Below, one piece after another: positions 55,686 to 62,854 of a stretch of DNA of 64,000 nucleotides; within the stretch, counting starts at the first letter, position 1, and each line of letters opens with the position of its first letter. The translations under genes were made by a program, and so were the position numbers. Origin of the DNA: Enterobacteriaceae bacterium 4M9 (lineage in GTDB: Bacteria; Pseudomonadota; Gammaproteobacteria; Enterobacterales; Enterobacteriaceae); the NCBI GenBank assembly GCA_010092695.1, contig JAADJJ010000001.1, positions 1,550,001 through 1,614,000 on the forward strand. Reading direction: 5' to 3'. The notes beneath the pieces are model-generated. The model did not search any database. It had not been told where the DNA came from and saw only the letters and a program-made list of their open reading frames with translations.

Positions 55686-57167
55686 ATGTCACAGGGTTTA
55701 CCTGTTTCTGATGTTGTTAACGTCACCGTAAGCATGGCCGCTCGCGCGGCTCAGGCGCGCAACTTTGGCGCGCTGCTGGTTGTCGGCAGCAGTGATGTTA
55801 TCGATGCGGGTGAGCGTCTGCGCACCTATTCTGATATCACCAGCGTGAGCGCTGACTTTGGTACTGGTTCAGCGGAATATCAGGCTGCCAGCCTGTATTT
55901 CCAGCAGTCGCCACGCCCGGTTGATCTGCTGATTGGCCGCTGGGTGAAAAGCGCCTCTGCGGCATTGCTGCGCGGTGCTGTGTTGACCGACGATCAGCAG
56001 ACGCTGTCTCGTTTTACCGCGGTGACCAGCGGTGTGCTGGAAATCATGATTGATGGCACCAAGCGTAGTGCAATTGAGGTCGACCTGAGTAAGGAGACGA
56101 ATCTGAATGGTGTTGCCGGTCGTCTGCAGGATGCACTAAGCGGTGCCAATGTCTACTGGGATGAAACCAACGGCCGTTTTGCCGTGCAGTCCATCACTGC
56201 GGGTGCCAGCTCTTCCGTGGGTTTTGCCAGTGCGACCTCTGAAGGCAGCGACCTTGCTGACCTGATGGGACTGAGTGAGCACGCTGGCGCAACGGCTGTG
56301 GCAGGTAAGGATCAGGAGAGTCTGGCTGACGCTCTGGCTGCGCTGTCAGGTGCTTCCGGCGACTGGTACGGTATGGTGATTGCTGATGAGATGCTCAGCG
56401 ATGAGGATGTACTGGAAGCGGCAGCCTTTATTGAAGCAGATGCCATGTCGCGCTGCTTTGGGCACACCGTACAGTCCACTCATGCACTGGCTGCGGACGT
56501 AAAAGATGATATTGCTTCTAAACTCAAAGCAAGCAACTTCAGCCGCACCTTCGTGCAGTACTCCAGTGCGACGCCTTATGCAGCGGCATCGATGTTTGGT
56601 CGCGCGTTCAGCGTTAACTTCAACGGCAATAACACCACCATCACGCTTAAGTTCAAGCAGGAGCCGGGCATTCGTGCCGAAACCCTGACCCGCAGTCAGG
56701 TCGACGCGCTGCGTGCGAAGAACTGCAACGTCTTTGTGAACTACAACAACGACACCGCAATTATCCAGGAAGGCGTGATGTGTAATGGCGATTTCTTTGA
56801 CGAGCGCCATGGTCTCGACTGGCTGCAAAACTACGTGCAGACCAACCTGTTCAACCTGCTGTATACCAGCACCACCAAAATCCCACAAACCGATGCTGGC
56901 GTGACGCGCCTTGTGAGCAACGTTGAGCAGTCGCTCAACCAGGCAGTGGCGAATGGCCTGGTCGCACCGGGCGTGTGGAACGGCGGTGAAATTGGCGAGC
57001 TGGCATCAGGCGATACCCTGACCAGCGGTTATTACGTCTACGCGCCAGCCATTGCTACTCAGGCGCAGTCCGATCGCGAAGCACGCAAGGCACCGGTTAT
57101 CCAGGTCGCTTGCAAACTGGCCGGTGCAGTGCACTACGCCGATGTCGAAATCAACGTTGTACGATAA
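55686..57167 (+). CDS. Contractile tail sheath protein (DUF3383 family)
   Basis: A 493-residue protein beginning MSQGLPVSDVVNVTVSMAARAAQARNFGALLVVG with the DUF3383 pattern continuing (SSDVIDAGERLRTYSDITSVSADFG, AASLYFQQSPRPVDLLIGRW). The family comprises tail sheaths of a branch of contractile phages. The C-terminal part (VQTNLFNLLYTSTTKIPQTDAGVTRL) resembles the conserved sheath core. Its contraction drives the inner tube through the target envelope. Followed by the tube gene after 12 bases. Confidence 0.88.
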   Translation: MSQGLPVSDVVNVTVSMAARAAQARNFGALLVVGSSDVIDAGERLRTYSDITSVSADFGTGSAEYQAASLYFQQSPRPVDLLIGRWVKSASAALLRGAVLTDDQQTLSRFTAVTSGVLEIMIDGTKRSAIEVDLSKETNLNGVAGRLQDALSGANVYWDETNGRFAVQSITAGASSSVGFASATSEGSDLADLMGLSEHAGATAVAGKDQESLADALAALSGASGDWYGMVIADEMLSDEDVLEAAAFIEADAMSRCFGHTVQSTHALAADVKDDIASKLKASNFSRTFVQYSSATPYAAASMFGRAFSVNFNGNNTTITLKFKQEPGIRAETLTRSQVDALRAKNCNVFVNYNNDTAIIQEGVMCNGDFFDERHGLDWLQNYVQTNLFNLLYTSTTKIPQTDAGVTRLVSNVEQSLNQAVANGLVAPGVWNGGEIGELASGDTLTSGYYVYAPAIATQAQSDREARKAPVIQVACKLAGAVHYADVEINVVR

Positions 57168-57179
57168 GGAACACAATAC

Positions 57180-57623
57180 ATGAGCACTTACTCTTTTATG
57201 GACGTCACCGCTTCTCTGTCTGGTCCGCATGGCGTTATCGATTTTGGCGCCGGTTCTGCCAACTCAGAGGAAGGTATTTCGGTTGCGATGAAAGCCGAAA
57301 AGAACACCATGACGGAAGGTATTGACGGCGAAGTGATGCACAGCATGAACCCGAGCAAGACCGGCACTATTACGGTCAACCTGCTGAAAAGCTCCCCGGT
57401 AAACAAAAAGCTGTCTCTGGCCTACAACGCGCAGACGCTATCTTCTGCCACCTGGGGCCGTAATTCTATCACTATCCGCAACACCTCCTCGGGTGACGTG
57501 ATTTCTGCCCGCGCAGTGGCGTTCCAGAAGCTGCCAGACAATAAAAACGCCAAAGAGGGTGGCACCGTGGCGTGGGTGTTTGACTGCGGCAAAATCGACC
57601 AGGTGTGGGGCGTATTTAACTGA
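57180..57623 (+). CDS. Tail tube protein (DUF3277 family)
   Basis: A 147-residue protein, MSTYSFMDVTASLSGPHGVIDFG ... DGEVMHSMNPSKTGTITVNLLKSSPVNKKLSL, of the DUF3277 family, the usual partner of DUF3383 sheaths and structurally a tube ring subunit. The stop overlaps the chaperone ATG by one base. Confidence 0.85.
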   Translation: MSTYSFMDVTASLSGPHGVIDFGAGSANSEEGISVAMKAEKNTMTEGIDGEVMHSMNPSKTGTITVNLLKSSPVNKKLSLAYNAQTLSSATWGRNSITIRNTSSGDVISARAVAFQKLPDNKNAKEGGTVAWVFDCGKIDQVWGVFN

Positions 57624-58033
57624 TGGAACTCACGCTTAACGATACTCAGTACCGTATCTCGAAGCTCAATGTGTTCGAACAGCTGAAAGTAGCGCGCAAA
57701 TTGCTGCCGCTTTTTGCGGAAATGGCGACGGACTACGAGGCGATTCAGGACTCTCTGGAGAGTGCGGCACAAGCGATGCTGCCGAAAATGGCGGATGTGA
57801 TTAGCCAGATGAGCGAAGAAGACTGCAACGCCATTATCCACCCCTGTCTGGGGGTGGTTTCCCGTGAGCACATGAAAGGCTGGGTGCCGGTTTTTGCGCA
57901 CGGTGCATTGGCATTTGATGATATTGAACTGATGACCATGCTACGGCTGGTGGCCCAGGTGGTGGCCGATTCACTGGGAAATTTTTTGCAAGAACTCCCC
58001 GCAGTAGTGATGCAACAGCCTCCAACGGACTGA
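57623..58033 (+). CDS. Tail assembly chaperone, short form (G-like)
   Basis: A 136-residue helix-rich acidic protein: MELTLNDTQYRISKLNVFEQLKVARKLLPLFAEMATDYEAIQDSLES, ending VVMQQPPTD. Its place between tube and tape measure, and the slip site near its end, are typical of gpG-type chaperones that hold the tape measure during tube polymerisation. Confidence 0.82.
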   Translation: MELTLNDTQYRISKLNVFEQLKVARKLLPLFAEMATDYEAIQDSLESAAQAMLPKMADVISQMSEEDCNAIIHPCLGVVSREHMKGWVPVFAHGALAFDDIELMTMLRLVAQVVADSLGNFLQELPAVVMQQPPTD

Positions 58034-58221
58034 CTCTGGATACTCTGCCGGGCGGGGAGGAATACATTCTGCGCCCGGCAGAAGTTTTTCATCTCAACTG
58101 GATGGATCTGAAAAATGGCGCGGTGGATTTATATGACATCGCGCTGATGAACGATTACCTGGAGATGAATGCGGATAATCAGGCCCGCGTTGCGCGGTGG
58201 AGAGAACAAGATGGCGAGTGA
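57623..58221 (+). CDS. Tail assembly chaperone, -1 frameshift product (GT-like)
   Basis: After codon 122 a -1 slip gives a ~199-residue fusion whose extra part reads ARTPRSSDATASNGLTLDTL ... FHLNWMDLKNGAVDLYDIAL ... ARVARWREQDGE and stops at 58219-58221. The added frame has no start of its own and is fully open, with sensible residues. Most contractile and long flexible tails make such a minor fusion in a fixed ratio. Confidence 0.8.
57979..57988 (+). promoter_or_regulatory. Ribosomal slippery site for the -1 frameshift
   Basis: AAATTTTTTG contains two overlapping in-phase X-XXY-YYZ heptamers: A-AAT-TTT (57979-57985) and T-TTT-TTG (57982-57988). Either would move ribosomes into the downstream frame. 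Confidence 0.75.
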
Positions 58222-58252
58222 TGTAGACAATACCGTGTTATGCAGAAGGTAG
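58211..58252 (+). pseudogene. 13-codon remnant at the expected tape-measure start
   Basis: MASDVDNTVLCRR, then TAG. The ATG has GGAGA seven to eight bases upstream and overlaps the end of the frameshifted chaperone by 11 bases, exactly where a tape-measure gene should begin. It appears to be the 5' tip of an older tape-measure gene replaced by the frame beginning at 58318. It may alternatively act as a leader peptide. Confidence 0.5.
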
Positions 58253-58317
58253 AGAGCTTATCAGGTTGGGCGGTTTAACCGCCCCAGTCGCTAGCAAAAA
58301 GAAGGGAGGGCATAACA

Positions 58318-59793
58318 ATCGCTATACCATTACTAATACCGCTGGCAGCGATGGCACTAAGAAATATAGCTGTGCCGCTGATCATGTCCGGCGTCAGAAA
58401 ATATGGCCCGGTTGTTGGTCGGGCAATCTTTGACGTTGTTGTAAATGAAGTCACGGATAGTACTGTCAAGATGATGTCTGGTAAGGCTTCTGCACCAGGA
58501 AGGAGCGTACGAGCGGGAGCGCGAAGCATGACTTCTTCATCAGGTCGCTCTGAGCAAGTACAACCAGTTGACTTTAATCCAATCCCAGGAACGAGGCGAG
58601 CGGAAACATCGGGTACAACATCGACATCCGGTACATCAGGGCGAGCGGAAACGTCGGGTACAACGTCAGCCTCCGGAACGTCAGGACGAGCGGAAACGTC
58701 GGGTACAACGTCAGCCTCCGGAACGTCAGGACGAGCGGAAACGTCGGGTACAACGTCAGCCTCCGGAACGTCAGGACGAGCGGAAACGTCGGGTACAACG
58801 TCAGCCTCCGGAACGTCAGGGCGAGCGGAAACGTCGGGTACAACGTCAGCCTCCGGAACGTCAGGGCGAGCGGAAACGTCGGGTACAACGTCAGCCTCTG
58901 GAACGTCAGGACGAGCGGAAACTTCTGGTTCAGCCTCAGTTTCTGGATCGGGAGGGCGAGCGGAAACATCAAGGGGGTCTTCTGCCCCGGTAAAGGGTGT
59001 AAAAGCGAAAATCAGCCGAATACCAGGGTTTATTGTGAAACAGTTGTGGAATGGGGTGAAGTGGTGGGGTAAAAAAAGAGATCCCCTTTCAGATGTTGCT
59101 AATGTAATCACGATAGATAGTGCTGTTCGTGGAGATAGCAATAAGGACGCAACTTGTTGTCAGCCCTGCCGTTCAGGCTCTCATGATGAGCAATCTCCAT
59201 CTGATGCCTCTGAATCCAAAAGTTTAAGTACCACACTTGATAACATTAGCACCGACATCAGTACTCTTAAGGATCATTTTGTCAGCGATGCTTCTGAGCC
59301 GGCAGCCAACAATGAAGTGTCAACAATTGAGTCGGAACTTAAAGCGGTCAATTCTACTCTTAACAACATTGACAATAGTGTTAACAATCTTGTAGAGCGT
59401 TTTACGCGAGAAGCCCCTGATAACACCCCAGGCAATAAAACGCAGCAGGCAAACTGGTCTCTCATGCTGCTGGGCAATATCGCCATCGATGTGAAACGAA
59501 TTGCGGATCAATATGTTGGTGACAAATTAAATTCTTCAACGAAGGATCCTGTATTTCAAAATATTCGGGATACAGCCTGGCTGAATAACACGCTTAACGG
59601 TATTCAAGACAATACCAATCGTGCCGTGTCTTTACTTCCTGTACAGCCGAATAGCTATTTCAACCAAACGAATAATTTCACTATCTCCGGGGCGCAGGAA
59701 CCACGCATTGTGGCGGAGGCTGTGCGCGATAGTATGCCGATGATGGGTGAATTTTCACAGGCGAACCAAATCTTGCAGGCAAGGGTGATATAA
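58318..59793 (+). CDS. Tape-measure protein with internal 15-residue repeats, probable ATC start
   Basis: About 491 residues if translation begins at ATC 58318; 480 from the first ATG at 58351. GGGAGGG ends seven bases before the ATC but is 40 bases from the ATG, and the ATC start gives AIPLLIPLAAMALRNIAVPLIM, a hydrophobic N-terminus common in tape measures. Residues ~90-220 are nine RAETS repeats. The rest is Asn/Ser/Asp-rich, helical, with spaced hydrophobics. The C-terminus, YFNQTNNFTISGAQEPRIVAEAVRDSM, looks like a typical tape-measure end. It sets tail length by family knowledge. It is more AT-rich than its neighbours, suggesting separate origin. Confidence 0.75.
   Translation: MAIPLLIPLAAMALRNIAVPLIMSGVRKYGPVVGRAIFDVVVNEVTDSTVKMMSGKASAPGRSVRAGARSMTSSSGRSEQVQPVDFNPIPGTRRAETSGTTSTSGTSGRAETSGTTSASGTSGRAETSGTTSASGTSGRAETSGTTSASGTSGRAETSGTTSASGTSGRAETSGTTSASGTSGRAETSGTTSASGTSGRAETSGSASVSGSGGRAETSRGSSAPVKGVKAKISRIPGFIVKQLWNGVKWWGKKRDPLSDVANVITIDSAVRGDSNKDATCCQPCRSGSHDEQSPSDASESKSLSTTLDNISTDISTLKDHFVSDASEPAANNEVSTIESELKAVNSTLNNIDNSVNNLVERFTREAPDNTPGNKTQQANWSLMLLGNIAIDVKRIADQYVGDKLNSSTKDPVFQNIRDTAWLNNTLNGIQDNTNRAVSLLPVQPNSYFNQTNNFTISGAQEPRIVAEAVRDSMPMMGEFSQANQILQARVI
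58594..58970 (+). repeat. 45-bp tandem repeats inside the tape-measure gene
   Basis: Nine units of 45 bases encode GRAETSGTTSASGTS with small changes in the first and last units. Units 2-7 encode identical 15-residue repeats; the DNA differs by only single bases (GGACGA/GGGCGA, TCC/TCT), so the array is young or kept uniform. The copy number could change by slippage. Confidence 0.95.
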
Positions 59794-60351
59794 ATGGACA
59801 TTCTTTCCGCGATTTTTAAAAGCGAACGCTCCAGCATTGGCACGCTGGTGCCGACGGTTATCACTAAGGAAGGGCATACTCATAAGCTCAACATCACCTC
59901 ACATCCGGTTGAACGTGGCGCGAATATCAGCGATCACGCTTATGTTGAACCCGCGGAGGTGACCATGGAGTGTGGGTTTGCCGGTGGTGGTTCGCTGCTG
60001 GATTTTACCGATACCCGGAACTGGCAAATTGGTGAGGGACTTACGCCCGCTGAGACACTCGATAGCCTGATTAAACTCCAGGAAAGCGCGCTACCAATTA
60101 CTGTCGTGACCAGCAAGCGTACCTACAACAACATGCTTATCACCTCGTTAGGCTTTTCGACAGAGCAAAAAACGCGTCATGTGTTGACCTGCTCACTGAC
60201 GCTTAAACAGATACTCATTGCCGACAGTAAGCGCGTGTCCGTCGCGCCTAAAGGCCGTATGGCGGCGGGGACCTCAACGTCTGAAGTGCATAACGCCGGA
60301 ACCAAAGGCGTTATTCCTGCGGACAGCCTCAAAGCCAACTCGCGTAAATAA
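59794..60351 (+). CDS. Phage baseplate protein (Dit/LysM-type hub adaptor)
   Basis: A 185-residue protein, MDILSAIFKSERSSIGTLVPTVITKEGHTHKLNITSHPVERGANISDHAYVEP ... RTYNNMLITSLGFSTEQKTRHVLTCSLTLKQI, of the family often annotated as phage baseplate protein downstream of the tape measure. The ATG directly follows the tape-measure stop. Confidence 0.78.
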   Translation: MDILSAIFKSERSSIGTLVPTVITKEGHTHKLNITSHPVERGANISDHAYVEPAEVTMECGFAGGGSLLDFTDTRNWQIGEGLTPAETLDSLIKLQESALPITVVTSKRTYNNMLITSLGFSTEQKTRHVLTCSLTLKQILIADSKRVSVAPKGRMAAGTSTSEVHNAGTKGVIPADSLKANSRK

Positions 60352-60359
60352 GGGGAACT

Positions 60360-60665
60360 ATGAGCATCAGCGAAATTCCGCTTACTGCGGACAATCAACA
60401 CTTTACCGTACAACTTGGCGGTCGCTGGCTGCGGTTCACGCTTCTGTGGCGCGACGAGTCAGGTTGGGTGGTAGATATTCACAGCGAGAGTGACGAACCG
60501 CTCATCAGCGGTGTACCGTTGGTGACGGGCGTGGATCTGTTCGAGCCGTATCGGCATCTGGGGTTTAGCGGCGAGTTACGCGTGCTGCTGGACGACGACG
60601 CAACGCTCTATCCGGGCAAAACCAGCCTGGGCAAGCGCAGTCACTTGCTCTACATCAGCGCCTGA
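60360..60665 (+). CDS. Baseplate plug-like protein
   Basis: A 101-residue protein, MSISEIPLTADNQHFTVQLGGRWLRFTLLWRDESGWVVDIHS ... YRHLGFSGELRVLLDDDATLYPG, of the small beta-rich baseplate plug type found between the adaptor and hub genes. GGGGA precedes the start. Confidence 0.75.
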   Translation: MSISEIPLTADNQHFTVQLGGRWLRFTLLWRDESGWVVDIHSESDEPLISGVPLVTGVDLFEPYRHLGFSGELRVLLDDDATLYPGKTSLGKRSHLLYISA

Positions 60666-60679
60666 CGTCAGGAGGAGTT

Positions 60680-61744
60680 ATGAGTCATTTCTGGCGTCGG
60701 CGCTTTGAGTTGTTGTTGCTTGATAACAGCGGCTCAGGCATTGCGCTATCGGATTTTAGCGTCGATTTCAGTGTGACCTGGAATCAGGCCAAAACCCCGC
60801 GTATCGCCAAAATTAAAATCTATAACCTGCGCCGTGATACCGTTAGCCGCCTGCTGCTGCGGGAATTTTCTCGGGTGCAGATCTCGGCCGGTTATTTTGG
60901 TCTGGAGCCGGACGGGCAGGTGCACGAGGTGGCAGCTGATGAGAACAACGGTTCTTCTCGGTTTGGTACCATCTTCAGCGGCGATATTCGTATTGCGATT
61001 GAAGGGCGCTCCGGCACCGAAAGTTGGGTAACCATCCAGGCGCTCGATGGTTTTGAAGCCTACAGCTATGCGCGTATTTCCGCGACACTTGCCAAAGGCT
61101 ATACCGATGAAAACGTTTATGACCTGCTGCAAAAAAAGCTGGAGCAGGATTACGGTATTCTGCGTGGCAAAACTCCCACGTTCAGAACCACGAAATACCC
61201 GCGCGGCAAAACGTTCAACGGCACTATCGCCACTTATCTTGATGAGCTGGTCGCACCGCCTGACTACAACGCGACCTGGCAATTTCTCGACGGTAGGCTG
61301 GAAATCTTCAACGACGCGATGATTGTTGATGAAACGGCAGTAGAACTTAATCGCGAAACCGGGCTGATTGGTTCACCGCTGCGCACCACCGGTTCAGGTA
61401 TTACGGCAAAGTGCCTGATAAACCCGGCTATCCGCCTCAACGGATTGGTGCATATCAATCAGGCGTCGATTATTACTCAGGAGCTGAGTGACGACACGTT
61501 GCTGTCAACCGATAAAAAGGCAGAGTACCAACAGTCAGGTGTTGTGCTTGATAAGGAAAACGTTAACCAGGTTTATCGCGGCATAGCTACGTCGCCGGAT
61601 GCCATTGCAACGGATGGTATCTATATCGTGCGCGGCATCACCTACAGCGGCAACACCCGCGGCAGTGAGTGGTACATGAATCTGATGTGCCAGGCGCGCG
61701 GTGATACCAGCAAGCTCAAACCGCCGTCGGCAAAGGCGAAATAA
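60680..61744 (+). CDS. Baseplate hub protein
   Basis: A 354-residue protein. The N-terminal part has VDFSVTWNQAKTPRIAKIKIYNL, typical of phage hub proteins related to gp27/gpD, then FSGDIRIAIEGRSGTESWVTIQALDGFEAY and ETGLIGSPLRTTGSGITAKCLINPAIRLNGLVHI. It would form the trimeric hub to which the spike binds. AGGAGG precedes its ATG. Confidence 0.8.
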   Translation: MSHFWRRRFELLLLDNSGSGIALSDFSVDFSVTWNQAKTPRIAKIKIYNLRRDTVSRLLLREFSRVQISAGYFGLEPDGQVHEVAADENNGSSRFGTIFSGDIRIAIEGRSGTESWVTIQALDGFEAYSYARISATLAKGYTDENVYDLLQKKLEQDYGILRGKTPTFRTTKYPRGKTFNGTIATYLDELVAPPDYNATWQFLDGRLEIFNDAMIVDETAVELNRETGLIGSPLRTTGSGITAKCLINPAIRLNGLVHINQASIITQELSDDTLLSTDKKAEYQQSGVVLDKENVNQVYRGIATSPDAIATDGIYIVRGITYSGNTRGSEWYMNLMCQARGDTSKLKPPSAKAK

Positions 61745-61770
61745 GCCACGCCGATATTTAATGAATCATC

Positions 61771-61793
61771 AACCCGCCATGGCGGGTTTTTTT
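61771..61793 (+). terminator. Intrinsic terminator inside the baseplate genes
   Basis: AACCCGCCATGGCGGGTT is a perfect palindrome followed by seven T, between the hub and spike genes. It lies only ~6 bases from the next Shine-Dalgarno. Another roadblock within the late operon. Confidence 0.8.
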
Positions 61794-61808
61794 ATGCCCG
61801 GAGTTTTT

Positions 61809-62513
61809 ATGGCACTGACATCTGAAACCCTGAGCGCCGATCCGCTGGAGGCGTTTTCTTCGTTGGCAACGGCCATCAGCAGTTCACTGCACGTTGCCGT
61901 CCCCGGTGTTATTGAGTCGTTTGACCCGGATACCGTCACCTGTGTAGTGCAACCGGTGGTAAAGGGTGGGGCGATGGCGAGCGATGGCACCGTCAGCACA
62001 GAAGATTATCCGCTGCTGGTGGACGTGCCGGTGGTATTCCCGCGCGGCGGCGGCTGTACGCTGACATTCCCGGTTCGTGCAGGCGATGAGTGTCTGGTGG
62101 TGTTCGCCGATCGCGAAATTGATTTCTGGTGGCAAAGCGGCGGCACGCAGGAAAGCGCCAGCGCACGCCAGCACTCGCTTTCAGACGCTTTCGCCATTCC
62201 AGGACCGCGCTCTCAGGCACAGCATATTAACAACATCAGTACCGAAGCCGCGCAGCTGCGCACCGACGACGGCAGCGCGTTTATCGAGCTTGCCGCAGAC
62301 GGCAACGTGCGTCTGGTAACCACCGGGAAAATCAGCGCCAGCGCCGATGCCGGCGTGGATATTACCGCGCCAACGGTCAGCATCAGCGGTGATGTCACCA
62401 TTGGCGGCAAACTCAGCGTCAGCGGGGACGCGACAGCGCAGGGTATCAGCGTGTCGGGTCACACGCATTCCGGCGTACAGGGCGGCTCGGGCAGTACAGG
62501 AAAACCACAATGA
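61809..62513 (+). CDS. Baseplate spike protein (Gp138/gpV-like)
   Basis: A 234-residue protein with an N-terminal OB-fold (VAVPGVIESFDPDTVTCVVQPVVKG ... LLVDVPVVFPRGGGCTLTFPVRAGDECLVVFADREID) as in the Gp138_N family, then a repetitive beta-helix (ISASADAGVDITAPTVSISGDVTIGGKLSVSGDATAQGISVSGHTHSGVQ) typical of the membrane-piercing needle. HTHSG is the usual terminal metal-binding HxH. The ATG at 61809 has GGAG; an open frame upstream crosses the terminator. Confidence 0.87.
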   Translation: MALTSETLSADPLEAFSSLATAISSSLHVAVPGVIESFDPDTVTCVVQPVVKGGAMASDGTVSTEDYPLLVDVPVVFPRGGGCTLTFPVRAGDECLVVFADREIDFWWQSGGTQESASARQHSLSDAFAIPGPRSQAQHINNISTEAAQLRTDDGSAFIELAADGNVRLVTTGKISASADAGVDITAPTVSISGDVTIGGKLSVSGDATAQGISVSGHTHSGVQGGSGSTGKPQ

Positions 62514-62854
62514 AATACCGCAAAGAAATTGACGGTGATTACGCTTTTGGGCGGGGCGATAACTGCTTTTATACCGATGTACCTGAGGCCGTCGCGCAAG
62601 CGGTACGTAGCCGGCTGGCGCTGTGGCGCGGGGAATGGTTTCTGGACATTGACGAAGGCACGCCCTGGAACAGTGCAGTTCTGGGTAAGCAGGCGCCAGA
62701 AGTCTACTCACTGGCAATTCGCGACCGTATCAACGGTACGCCAGGCATGCACCAGCTTCAGTATTTCTCTACCAAAAATGACAGTGAAACGCGCCGTCTG
62801 AGTTTTTCTGCGACGCTGAATACCGTGTACGGGGAGGTAACGGTAGATGTATGA
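62510..62854 (+). CDS. Baseplate wedge protein (gp25/gpW-like)
   Basis: A 114-residue protein, YRKEIDGDYAFGRGDNCFYTDVPEAVAQAVRSRLALWRGEWFLDIDEGTPW. The position before baseplate J and the beta-rich C-terminus (RRLSFSATLNTVYGEVTVDV) fit the gp25-type wedge subunits that join sheath and baseplate. Overlaps the spike gene by four bases. Confidence 0.75.
   Translation: MKYRKEIDGDYAFGRGDNCFYTDVPEAVAQAVRSRLALWRGEWFLDIDEGTPWNSAVLGKQAPEVYSLAIRDRINGTPGMHQLQYFSTKNDSETRRLSFSATLNTVYGEVTVDV

Noticed and set aside
58275..59141. A 288-codon minus-strand frame with perfect RPDVPEADVVPDVSA repeats
   Set aside because: It is the antisense shadow of the RAETS repeats: a 45-bp repeat without stops is open in several frames. 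It has no ribosome-binding site and lies opposite the tape-measure gene.
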